Source of the DNA: Bog-793 sp050014835
GTDB taxonomy: Bacteria; Actinomycetota; Acidimicrobiia; Acidimicrobiales; Bog-793
Assembly (NCBI GenBank): GCA_050014835.1
Contig: JBEKCO010000004.1
Location: 1 to 62,308 of the forward strand
DNA length: 62,308 nucleotides
Direction of reading: 5' to 3'
In this document: in pieces, positions 33,071-41,204 of the stretch
Numbering within the stretch: the first letter of the stretch is position 1
Layout: every line of letters begins with the position of its first letter
Notes under the pieces: model-generated
Seen by the model: only the letters and a program-made list of their open reading frames with translations
Told to the model about the DNA's origin: nothing
Database searches by the model: none
Made by a program: the position numbers and the translations under genes

Positions 33071-35043
33071 TGCGACTCGGCGGGGGGGTCGGCCTCGGAG
33101 GCGGGCGCGGCCTGGGCGGCTCGATGCGCTCGCTCATCCAGGATCGCTCGGTGGTGGGGAGCAAGGTTCCCAAGGGGACCGTGCGCCGCATCCTCCGGTG
33201 CCTTGCGCCCTACAAAGGGAAACTCACACTCTTTTTCGTGCTCGTCTTCGTGGACTCCTCGATCGGCGTGGCGGTCCCGCTCATCTACCGGGCGATCATC
33301 GACACCGGGATCGGGCACCGCGACACACGACTCATCGTCGTCCTCGCGCTCGTCATCGCCGGCCTCGCCGTCTTCGACGCCGGCCTGTCGCTCGGCGAGC
33401 AATTCTGTTCCGCCCAGGTCGGCCAGGGACTCATCTACGACCTGCGTACGCGGGTGTACGCGCACATCCAGAAGATGTCGCTCGCCTTCTTCACCCGCAC
33501 CCAGACCGGGGCCCTCGTCAGCCGGCTGAACAACGACGTCCTCGGCGCACAGCAGGCGACAACGGACATCTTGTCCTCGGTCGTCGGCAATCTGCTCAGC
33601 GTCGTCATGGTCCTGACCACGATGCTCATCCTGTCCTGGCAGATCACCCTCGTCGCGCTCGCCCTCCTGCCCGCGTTCGCGATCCCGGCCCGCTACATGG
33701 GGCGCCGCCTCGGGGCAATCACCCGCGAGGGCTACGTGCTCGCCGCCGACATGAACTCGACAATGGCGGAGCGGTTCAACGTCGCCGGAGCCCTCCTCGT
33801 CAAGCTGTTCGGCCGCCCGGGGGAGGAGGAGCAACTCTTCTCGGGCCGGGCAGGTCGGGTGCGCGACATCGCGATCCTCCAATCGCTCTATGCCCGGGTC
33901 TTTTTCATCTCGCTCACCGTCACAGCCGCGCTGGCCACCGCGCTCGTGTACGGATGGGGCGGCTCGATGGTGGTCCACGGGGTCCTCGAACTCGGCACGC
34001 TCGTCGCCATGACCGCGTACCTCAGCCGCCTCTACGGACCGCTCACCCAGCTGTCGAACGTGAACGTCGACGTGATGACGGCCCTCGTCTCGTTCGACCG
34101 TGTCTTCGAGGTACTTGACCTCGCGCCGATGATCACGGAACGAAAAGACGCGCGCCCGCTGGCGCACGGTTCGGCGACGATCGAGTTTGAGCACGTCGAT
34201 TTCAGCTACCCGACCGCGAGCGAGGTCTCCCTGGCGTCACTCGAGTCGGTCGCCGTCCTGGAGACGACCGGGGCCCACCAGGTGCTCCACGACGTCACGT
34301 TCCGCGCCGAGCCCGGCGAGCTCGTCGCGCTCATCGGGCCGTCCGGTGCCGGCAAGACAACGATCACGCACCTCGTCGCGCGCCTGTACGACGTGACCGG
34401 CGGCGCGGTGCGGATAAATGGCCTCGACGTGCGCGACGTGACGCTCGATTCCCTTCGGGCGACGGTCGGCATGGTGACCCAGGACGCCCACATGTTCCAC
34501 GACACGATCCGCGCGAACCTGCTTTACGCGAAACCGGACGCAACGGACGCCGAGCTGCGCGAGGCCCTCGACCGGGCGCAGATCCTCACGCTCCTGGACG
34601 ACCTGCCCGAGGGGCTCGACACCCTCGTCGGCGACCGGGGCTACCGACTCTCGGGTGGCGAGAAACAGCGCATGGCGATCGCCCGGCTGCTCCTCAAGGC
34701 GCCGGACGTCGTCGTCCTCGACGAAGCGACAGCGCACCTCGACTCGGAGTCCGAGGCCGCGGTCCAACAGGCCCTGCGAACGGCGTTGACCGGACGGACG
34801 TCCCTCGTCATCGCGCACCGTCTCTCGACAGTGCGCGACGCCGATCTCGTGCTCGTCATCGACGAAGGACGGATCGTGGAGCGCGGAACGCACGACGCCC
34901 TGCTCGCCGGGGGCGGTCTCTACGCCGAGCTCTACCGGACCCAGTTCCGGCAGCAGATCTCCCCGACGGACACCCCCGATGACGACGGCGAGTTCCCGGT
35001 CCTGCCCTGGGACCCGGGAGTGCCGTCGGACGGTCCCGACTGA
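33067..35043 (+). CDS. ABC-type multidrug/lipid exporter (half-transporter)
   Basis: 658 residues. A six-segment transmembrane domain (about 45-335) is followed by a nucleotide-binding domain with Walker A GPSGAGKTT (424-432), signature LSGGE (528-532), Walker B VVVLDE (548-553) and the H-loop IAHR. It works as a dimer and exports drugs, lipids or peptides. An unusual Gly-rich N-terminus precedes the first segment, and residues 383-403 are a short insert before the domain. It is coupled to a MarR repressor, pointing to drug-like ligands. Confidence 0.93.
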   Translation: MMRLGGGVGLGGGRGLGGSMRSLIQDRSVVGSKVPKGTVRRILRCLAPYKGKLTLFFVLVFVDSSIGVAVPLIYRAIIDTGIGHRDTRLIVVLALVIAGLAVFDAGLSLGEQFCSAQVGQGLIYDLRTRVYAHIQKMSLAFFTRTQTGALVSRLNNDVLGAQQATTDILSSVVGNLLSVVMVLTTMLILSWQITLVALALLPAFAIPARYMGRRLGAITREGYVLAADMNSTMAERFNVAGALLVKLFGRPGEEEQLFSGRAGRVRDIAILQSLYARVFFISLTVTAALATALVYGWGGSMVVHGVLELGTLVAMTAYLSRLYGPLTQLSNVNVDVMTALVSFDRVFEVLDLAPMITERKDARPLAHGSATIEFEHVDFSYPTASEVSLASLESVAVLETTGAHQVLHDVTFRAEPGELVALIGPSGAGKTTITHLVARLYDVTGGAVRINGLDVRDVTLDSLRATVGMVTQDAHMFHDTIRANLLYAKPDATDAELREALDRAQILTLLDDLPEGLDTLVGDRGYRLSGGEKQRMAIARLLLKAPDVVVLDEATAHLDSESEAAVQQALRTALTGRTSLVIAHRLSTVRDADLVLVIDEGRIVERGTHDALLAGGGLYAELYRTQFRQQISPTDTPDDDGEFPVLPWDPGVPSDGPD

Positions 35044-35207
35044 CCCTTTCGAGCTATCGCTCGTCAACCGCCTCGGTCCGGAGTGCACCGCTCCACCGTG
35101 CGTTGTACTGGTCCGGCCGGGCGGTGCGAGATGTGGGTTCGGACCGACGCTTCCCCGGTCGCAACGGGGAGCACCCGTGATCTCAAGGGGGAGAGACGAC
35201 ATCTCGG

Positions 35208-35811
35208 ATGAAGCTTTGGTTGGGGATTTCCGGTCTCGTGTTCGTAGCCCTCGTCGTCGTGGCGGTCTTTTTGGTTCCGAACAGCCCGGACCTGAACGCG
35301 ACGACCGCGAAGGTGATCGCCTACTGCCACAACTACAAGACGAAGTTGCAGATCACGAGCTACCTCACCGAAGTGGCGATCTTCGTCAGCCTCTTCTTTT
35401 CTCGTATCTGCGTGATTTCGTCGCCACAGCGGCCGGGAAGGCCCTCGCGACCGTCGGATTCGCGGGCGCGGTGGTCTTCGCCGTGTCCGGCGCGCTGAGC
35501 GCCGGGCTCACCTGGGCGGCAACCAACGCCGTCGGGCACGTGACCGGCTCGGTCATGCAGGGACTCAACGTGCCAGAGAACGACCTCGTGTTCCCCCTCA
35601 CGGGCGCGGGCACCGCCGTGTTCCTCTTCGCGCCCGGTCTGGGGATCCTGCGGTGCTGCCGGTGTGGCTCGGTTGGCTCGCGGTCGTGGCTGGCGTCGCC
35701 GCACTCGTCGTCTCCTGGATCGGGTTCATCGAGATTGGCGTCTGGACCATTCTCGCCAGCATCGCCATCCTCGTGCGCGCCAACCGGACGGTCACGACGG
35801 CGACGACGTAG
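35208..35811 (+). pseudogene. Four-segment membrane protein with two frameshifts
   Basis: Three adjacent frames join into one protein of about 200 residues: MKLWLGISGLVFVALVVVAV through AIFVSLFF, then FSYLRDFVATAAGKALATVG through GLGILR, then VLPVWLGWLAVVAGVAAL through the stop TAG 35809-35811. The shifts lie in the T run 35397-35400 and near 35651-35653, and each equals a one-base loss. The joined protein looks like a familiar actinobacterial family of four-pass membrane proteins of unknown function. Whether it is a real pseudogene or contains two base-call errors cannot be decided from the sequence. Confidence 0.75.
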
Positions 35812-35924
35812 GAGCACGGCCCCTTCGCCGGTCCCGGCCGCGGGACGGCGATCGAGCCAACCGGACGCGAGAACGCCACCGGCTCCAGGGGGGCCTGATG
35901 CCGGTGGCACCTCGTCGGCTGGGA

Positions 35925-37079
35925 CTACTCCTCTTTTTTTTTCAGTTCGCGGTCGATGTGGGCGAGCTGACGCTTGGCCCGTTCGATGGGCGCCGACAGG
36001 TGCGACGCCGTCTCGTCGAGCGCCTTGCGGAAGTGCTGGTAGGCCTCGGCGAACGCCCCTTCGAGCTCGTTCGCGTCCTCGAGCATCGACACGATGAAGC
36101 GACGCCGCACCTCAAGATCGGCCAGGAGGGCGTCACGACGCTCCGCCGCCTGTTGAACGAGGGTCTCCGCCTCCTCGTGCGCCTTGGCGAGCTTGGCGGC
36201 CGACTGCGCCTCGGCCTCCTTGCGAACCGCCTCGGCGGCGGCGGCGGCTTCCTCGCGCAGCCGCGTCGTCTCCCTCGCCGCCGTACGGCGGAGGTTCTCC
36301 GCCTCCTTCACCTTGGCGGCGGCCTCTTTCTCAGCTACCTCGGCGGCGGCATTCGCCTCCGCGATCCTGGCGGCGGCCTGCGCCTCCGCCTCCTTGCGCA
36401 CGGTCTCCGCGGCGGCGGCGGCCTCATCGTTGGACCGCGCGGCCTCCTTGACGGCCGCCGTCCGGATGTGCTCGGCCTCCTTCACCTTGGCGGCGGCCTG
36501 CGCCTCCGCGTCCTTGCGCACGGCCTCCGCGTCGGTCGCGGCGGCCTCGCGCAGGCGGGTGGAGTCCTGGGCCGCGGCGTGCCGGAGCACGTCCGCGTCC
36601 CGCCCCGCGGAGGCGCGCATCGTCTTCACCTCAGCCGCCGCAGCCTCGGCCAACGCGCGGGCCTTCTCGCCAGCCTGCTCGACGGCGCGCATCGCCGTGC
36701 GCAGGATGGTCGCCGCCGCCTCGCTCGCCATCGCGGCGAGCTCGGTCTCGCCGAACCTGCTGAGGTCCGGGGGGGACTCCCGTAATTCGGTCAGCTCCGC
36801 CTCGAGTTTCGAGATGCGGGCGCGCAGGTGGTGCTGCCGCCCGTTCCCGTTGCCCTCCCGGTCGTCGACGTCGCCGTTCATCGGGACCGTCGCGACCCGC
36901 GTCGGCTCCGCGGCGCTCATCGTGCCCTGGACTCCATCGCCGGGCGCGGCGGCGCGGCCGCGCAGGCGAAACCGTTTCCGAGCCGCTTGCGTCGGACTCG
37001 CCGCGGGCGGGACGGCCTCCTTCTTCTCGACGGCGGGCGCTCCGCCCGCAGGAGGGTCCTTACCTTGCGCGACCGTCAT
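35925..37079 (-). CDS. Long Ala/Glu-rich coiled-coil protein
   Basis: 384 residues. After a Pro/Ala-rich head (1-75) a continuous coiled coil spans about 80-330, with heptad-friendly near-repeats built on RKEAEAQAAAKVKEAE, AAARIAEANAAAEVAEKEAAAKVKEAE and AAAEAVRKEAEAQSAAK. A distinct C-terminal helix pair (RRRFIVSMLEDANELEGAFAEAYQHF) ends in KKKEE. The layout resembles DivIVA/FilP/Scy-type cytoskeletal scaffolds of actinobacteria. No family-specific domain is seen. ATG 37079 follows AAGGAAGG at good spacing and is preferred over ATG 37106. Confidence 0.75.
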   Translation of the reverse strand: MTVAQGKDPPAGGAPAVEKKEAVPPAASPTQAARKRFRLRGRAAAPGDGVQGTMSAAEPTRVATVPMNGDVDDREGNGNGRQHHLRARISKLEAELTELRESPPDLSRFGETELAAMASEAAATILRTAMRAVEQAGEKARALAEAAAAEVKTMRASAGRDADVLRHAAAQDSTRLREAAATDAEAVRKDAEAQAAAKVKEAEHIRTAAVKEAARSNDEAAAAAETVRKEAEAQAAARIAEANAAAEVAEKEAAAKVKEAENLRRTAARETTRLREEAAAAAEAVRKEAEAQSAAKLAKAHEEAETLVQQAAERRDALLADLEVRRRFIVSMLEDANELEGAFAEAYQHFRKALDETASHLSAPIERAKRQLAHIDRELKKKEE

Positions 37080-37203
37080 GGGACCTTCCTTCTCGCCGCG
37101 AGCCACGCGTGACGCGGACGCGGCCTAAGAACCTCTCGGTAAAAGATTGAGGGTTCGAGCGCGGAGATTCCCGGGGGAACCGGCGTCGACCGGTCCAGCT
37201 GCT

Positions 37204-37224
37204 CCCGGCGCGAGTCTCGCCGGG
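37204..37224. promoter_or_regulatory. 7-bp hairpin in the coiled-coil leader
   Basis: CCCGGCG pairs with CGCCGGG around CGAGTCT. It lies inside the predicted 5' leader of the coiled-coil gene, downstream of its promoter, so it could be a leader structure rather than a terminator (no U tract). Confidence 0.4.
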
Positions 37225-37292
37225 AACGACATCGGACCTACCTCTCCGCCGCCACGGACACGATCCGTGCGAACGACACTGCTCGCTCCGAT

Positions 37293-37320
37293 TGTATAGA
37301 GCGGCCGGGCGCAGTTCCAA
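37293..37320 (-). promoter_or_regulatory. Sigma-70-type promoter of the coiled-coil gene
   Basis: On the minus strand TTGGAA (37315-37320) and TATACA (37293-37298, extending to TATACAAT) are separated by 16 bp. Transcription would begin near 37286 and give a leader of about 205 bases before ATG 37079. It is the best-formed -35/-10 pair I can see in the window. Confidence 0.6.
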
Positions 37321-37660
37321 CTACTTGCGCTATCTGCGGGCAAACATGGCCCGGCGACAGGTGCATACGGACCACGTCGAACGAACTGTTGTGCACAAAC
37401 GGACGATCCGGCTCTCCCGGAGGCAATCGCGTCGAAGTGCCCAACACCCCGACGAGGGCGACTGCCAGGAACGCGCGTCACCTGGCGCGGGTCGCGTCCC
37501 GGCGCGCCGCGCCCGGCCCGGGGCGGCTGACCGGGGGCGGATAGTCTTCGACTGCCTGCGATGCTCGCGCGCTGCGGAACCGGGGACGCTTGGCGCGAAC
37601 CACGGTCCTCGTGCCGGGCGCAACCGTCGCGGCGCAGACGGTGTGCCCGCTGGGAGGGGC
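37321..37660. other. Gene-free region upstream of ribE
   Basis: About 340 bases upstream of riboflavin synthase, with no supported gene. I looked for an FMN riboswitch (AGGGTA, CCGGCGGT, AGCCCG boxes) and did not find one. A TAGTCT at about 37543 could be a -10 box but has no partner. Confidence 0.5.
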
Positions 37661-38239
37661 ATGTTCTCAGGGATCGTCGAGGAGCAGGGAAGGCTCGAGC
37701 GCGTCGAAGACGGCCGCTATCGGGTCGCGGCCTCGCGCGTCGTGAGCGACGTCGAGATCGGTGACTCGATCGCGGTGGACGGCGCGTGCCTCACGATCGT
37801 CGGACACGGCACGGACTGGTTCGAAGCCGACGTCTCGCCGGAGACGCGACGACGGACCACCCTGGGGAACCGGCGTGTCGGCGACGCTGTCAACCTCGAG
37901 CGTCCCGTCCGGCTCCAGGACCGTCTCTCCGGACACGTCGTTCAGGGTCATGTCGACGGCGTCGGCGAGGTGCTCCGTGCTGCCCCCGAACTCCGGGTCC
38001 GGATCCCCGATGGCCTCATGCGCTACTGCGTGGAGAAGGGATCGATCGCCATCGACGGCGTCAGTCTCACGATCTTCGACCTCGACGGGGAGAGCTTCTC
38101 GGTCGCCGTGATCCCGTACACGGCGGAGCACACGACCCTCGGCGCGAGGTCGCCGGGCGACCCCGTCAACGTCGAGGTTGACCTGACGGCGAAACAGATC
38201 GAGAAGCTGCTCGCACCGTACCTGTCCGGGCGACCATGA
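37661..38239 (+). CDS. ribE: Riboflavin synthase, alpha subunit
   Basis: RibE converts two 6,7-dimethyl-8-ribityllumazines to riboflavin. The 192-residue protein consists of two lumazine-binding beta barrels: MFSGIVEE with VAVDGACLTI-type strands, then GHVVQGHVDGVG with GSIAIDGVSLTI and YTAEHTTLG. ATG 37661 follows GGAGG. Its stop overlaps the next gene, an ABC ATPase, by 4 bases (ATGA). Other rib genes are not in the window. The linkage to an importer suggests balanced synthesis and uptake of flavins or a lumazine. Confidence 0.96.
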   Translation: MFSGIVEEQGRLERVEDGRYRVAASRVVSDVEIGDSIAVDGACLTIVGHGTDWFEADVSPETRRRTTLGNRRVGDAVNLERPVRLQDRLSGHVVQGHVDGVGEVLRAAPELRVRIPDGLMRYCVEKGSIAIDGVSLTIFDLDGESFSVAVIPYTAEHTTLGARSPGDPVNVEVDLTAKQIEKLLAPYLSGRP

Positions 38240-39120
38240 CCCGAGGGCCACGGGCACAGGACCCGTCGACCGCCTCCGGGGCCACCACCGCGGTCGCGGG
38301 AGGTCCGACCGGCGCGCGGATCGTCGTCGACGGCGTTCACAAGCACTTCTTCCACAATGAACAAGCGGTCGTCGCCTTGCACGACGTGAGCCTGTCGGTC
38401 GCGGCCGGCGAGTTCGTGAGCGTCATCGGTCCGAGCGGCTGCGGCAAGTCGACGCTGCTGCGCGTCATCGGCGGCCTTGTCACGCCCGACGGGGGCAGCG
38501 TCCGGGTCGACGGCGCCACGCCCGATGAAGCGCGCGCGAGGAAGCGCTTTGGTTTCGTGCCCCAGACCCCGGCGCTCCTTCCGTGGCGCTCGGTCCTCGG
38601 AAACGTGACGTTGCTGCGCGACGTCGGCCGGCGCCGCCGGCGAACCCACGGCCGCGCGACACCGGTCCCGCCAGAGGACCGGGCCCGTGACCCAATGGCG
38701 CTCCTCGAACAGGTCGGGCTCGCGCGCTTTGCCGGGTCGTTGCCGCGCGAGCTCTCCGGCGGCATGCGGCAACGGGTGAGTCTCGTGCGCGCCTTCGCCC
38801 TAGGGCCGCCGATCCTGCTCATGGACGAGCCCTTCGCCGCCCTCGACGAGTTCACGCGCGACGCGATGCGTTATCAGCTGCTCGACATCTGGAGCCAGAC
38901 CAACACGACGGTCGTCTTCGTCACTCACTCGATTCCGGAGGCGGTCATCCTGTCCGACCGGGTGATCACGATGGCCGCCCGACCCGGCCGCGTCGCCTCG
39001 GTCGAGGCGATCACGCTGGCGCGACCCCGCACCGAGGACATGGAGGACTCCGACGTCTTCGCGACGCACGCTCGCCGCGTCCGCGCGGCGCTGAGGGCGA
39101 GCTGGGAGGCGCGGACGTGA
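38236..39120 (+). CDS. ABC importer ATPase (NitT/TauT type)
   Basis: 294 residues with Walker A GPSGCGKST (65-73), signature LSGGMRQR, Walker B LLMDEPFAALDE and H-loop VTHS. The family drives uptake of nitrate, taurine, sulfonates, thiamine precursors and, in some lineages, riboflavin. It carries a short basic insert (RRRRRTHGRATPVPPEDRAR, about residues 132-152) between the domains. It overlaps ribE by 4 bases and the permease by 4 bases (GTGA), so the three are one translationally coupled unit. Confidence 0.92.
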   Translation: MTRGPRAQDPSTASGATTAVAGGPTGARIVVDGVHKHFFHNEQAVVALHDVSLSVAAGEFVSVIGPSGCGKSTLLRVIGGLVTPDGGSVRVDGATPDEARARKRFGFVPQTPALLPWRSVLGNVTLLRDVGRRRRRTHGRATPVPPEDRARDPMALLEQVGLARFAGSLPRELSGGMRQRVSLVRAFALGPPILLMDEPFAALDEFTRDAMRYQLLDIWSQTNTTVVFVTHSIPEAVILSDRVITMAARPGRVASVEAITLARPRTEDMEDSDVFATHARRVRAALRASWEART

Positions 39121-39956
39121 GCGTCGGGGGCGGACCCCCGTCACCGGGGCTCGACCCGGACGGGCTCGCCCCGCCGACGGCCGGCTGGGCGCGGCGGGCG
39201 ACGCGCACCGTCTTGCCGGGGGTTGTCGCTTTCATCGTCGTCTTCGGTGGCTGGGAGTTCGGCGTGCGCTTCACGCACATTTCGGCGACCGAGCTCGTGG
39301 CGCCCTCGGCCATCTTCCGCGAGCTCTGGCGGGCACCGGGCTTTTTCGCGAGCAATGCCTGGGTCACGATCCAGGAAGCTTTCTGGGGCTTCCTCGTGGC
39401 CTTCGGCGTCGCGCTCACGGCTGCCGTCGTCGTCGTGCATTCGCGAGTGATGGATCGCGCCCTAACCCCGATCGTCGTCATGCTGCAGGTCACCCCCATC
39501 CTCGCCCTCGCCCCGCCGCTCGTCGTCTGGCTCGGGTTCGGGCCGCAGCCGAAGATCGTCATGGCCGCGCTCATCACCTTCGTCCCGTTGTTCACGAACG
39601 CGACGGTCGGGTTCCGAGCCGTCGACCCCGCCACCTACGAGGTCATGCGCTCGGTCGACGCCAGCAGGTCGGAGATCTTTTTCCGGTTGCGGGTTCCGCA
39701 CAGCCTGCCGTACCTGCTCGCCGCCACGCGGGTCTGCGTCGGCCTGGCCCTCATCGGAGCCGTCGTCGCCGAGTTCTTCGACTCCTCGGCCGGTCTCGGC
39801 TACATCATGGCGGGAGCTCAGGCGAACTACGAGGCGGCCGTCGTATGGGCCGCGATCTTCGCTCTCGTTTTCATCGGCGTCGTGCTCGTCGGCCTCGTCA
39901 CCGTCGTGCAGCACCGGCTCCTGCGCTGGTCGGGGGTCGACGTGGCCCAGACCTAG
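39117..39956 (+). CDS. ABC importer permease (BPD transporter inner-membrane)
   Basis: 279 residues with six transmembrane segments and the cytoplasmic EAA loop EVMRSVDASRSEIFFRLRVPHSLPYLLAA that contacts the ATPase. The sequence is of the SsuC/TauC/RibX type. GTG 39117 overlaps the ATPase stop. It is followed 63 bases later by the binding-protein gene, which has its own ribosome binding site. Confidence 0.92.
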   Translation: MSVGGGPPSPGLDPDGLAPPTAGWARRATRTVLPGVVAFIVVFGGWEFGVRFTHISATELVAPSAIFRELWRAPGFFASNAWVTIQEAFWGFLVAFGVALTAAVVVVHSRVMDRALTPIVVMLQVTPILALAPPLVVWLGFGPQPKIVMAALITFVPLFTNATVGFRAVDPATYEVMRSVDASRSEIFFRLRVPHSLPYLLAATRVCVGLALIGAVVAEFFDSSAGLGYIMAGAQANYEAAVVWAAIFALVFIGVVLVGLVTVVQHRLLRWSGVDVAQT

Positions 39957-40019
39957 CCGGCTTGTGCACGACGATCGTTCCTGGGACTGTTGGATGGAAC
40001 CGAGCTAAGGGGCAACTCC

Positions 40020-41159
40020 GTGTCCAGGGCCAATCGTCGCCGCGCGCTCGCGGGTGTCGCGCTCAGCTGGGGCGCGCTAGTAATGGTGACCGGCGCGACC
40101 GGCCCGTCCGCGGCGGCAACCAGTCCGGGACAGCTGGTGCCGCTGTCGGCGGCGACCGGCGTGACCGCCAAGGGGATCTCGCCCGCCGAGTGCGCGGCGA
40201 ACCGCCGCGCCGGGACGATCATCTTCGTCACGAGCTACAGCTACGCGCCGGCGGCGTCGATCGCCGACGTCGTCGTCGCGGCCCGTCGCGGCTACTTCAA
40301 GGACATGTGCCTGCACGTGACGCTGCAGCCGGGCTTCAGCACGGACAACGTCGCGCTCGTGAGCGCCGATCGCGTCCAGATCAGCTCGCTCGGCTCGGAC
40401 AGCGAGGTGCTCGCGGCCCGGGCCGACGGTGCCCACCTGGAAGGCGTGCTCACCTACGGACGCACCGCGATCTCCGAGCTCATCACGCCGGGAAGCGTGA
40501 AGGTCACGAACCTCCGACAGCTCGACGGCACGACCGTCGGCATCAAAGGGGCGCTGCCCTACGAGGTCGAGGCGATGCTCGCCAGGGCCGGCGTCGACAT
40601 CGCCTCGCTGCGCAAGGTCCAGGTCGGCTATAACCCCGTCATCATCGACCAGGGACGCATCATGGCCCTGCCGGTCTACAAGTCGAACGAGATCCGCGAG
40701 CTGAACGTCCTCGGCTACAAGTACAAGGTCTGGGACCCCTCGAACTACGGGGTCGCGGCCTCCTTCGCCGCGCTCGTCGTGAACACCGGTTTCGCCGACG
40801 CCCACCCGACCGCGGTCGCGGACTTCTTGCGCGCCGATCTCGCCGGGTTCTGGTGGGGGTACCGCCACCAGAACCAGGCCGTCGCCTACTGCGAGGACCT
40901 CGTCCCGCCGGAGCTCGGCATCACCCGCCCGGTCGGGAGGTTCCGTTGGCGGGTCGAGTCGGGTCTCGTCGTCCGCGACACCCAGGCCGGCGACGAGCTC
41001 GGTGCCCCGGACTTCTCGCTCATCGCAAACGAGTACGCGCAGGACGTCCGACTCCATCTCATCCCGGCGGGCGTCGACATCCACCGGGCCTTCGACCCGA
41101 ACTTCGTCGCCGCGATCTACCACGGCACGCGGCTCGTCTGGCCGACGAAGTTCCACTGA
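40020..41159 (+). CDS. Substrate-binding protein (NMT1/THI5-like)
   Basis: About 379 residues. A signal peptide (1-35, ANRRRALAGVALSWGALVMV) is followed by a periplasmic-binding fold of the NMT1/THI5-like kind: AARRGYFKDMCLHVTLQPG, ALVSADRVQISSLG, GTTVGIKGALPYEVEAMLARAGVD. Cysteines at the start of the mature region do not form a lipobox, so anchoring is unclear. Start GTG 40020 is preceded by AAGGGG at 6-8 bases. RibY and ThiY-type proteins are in this family; next to ribE, flavin or a flavin precursor is the most economical ligand, but THI5-like ligands also fit. Confidence 0.86.
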   Translation: MSRANRRRALAGVALSWGALVMVTGATGPSAAATSPGQLVPLSAATGVTAKGISPAECAANRRAGTIIFVTSYSYAPAASIADVVVAARRGYFKDMCLHVTLQPGFSTDNVALVSADRVQISSLGSDSEVLAARADGAHLEGVLTYGRTAISELITPGSVKVTNLRQLDGTTVGIKGALPYEVEAMLARAGVDIASLRKVQVGYNPVIIDQGRIMALPVYKSNEIRELNVLGYKYKVWDPSNYGVAASFAALVVNTGFADAHPTAVADFLRADLAGFWWGYRHQNQAVAYCEDLVPPELGITRPVGRFRWRVESGLVVRDTQAGDELGAPDFSLIANEYAQDVRLHLIPAGVDIHRAFDPNFVAAIYHGTRLVWPTKFH

Positions 41160-41204
41160 CCGCGCTCTGACCGGGCCCGGCCCGCGCGGACGAAGGGCGC
41201 GGCT

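Noticed and set aside
37321..37660. FMN riboswitch before ribE
   Set aside because: None of the conserved boxes is present, so I do not call one.
41160..41204. Terminator between the binding-protein gene and the EF-G-like gene
   Set aside because: GGGCCCGGCCC can form alternative short pairings but no clear stem-loop could be chosen.
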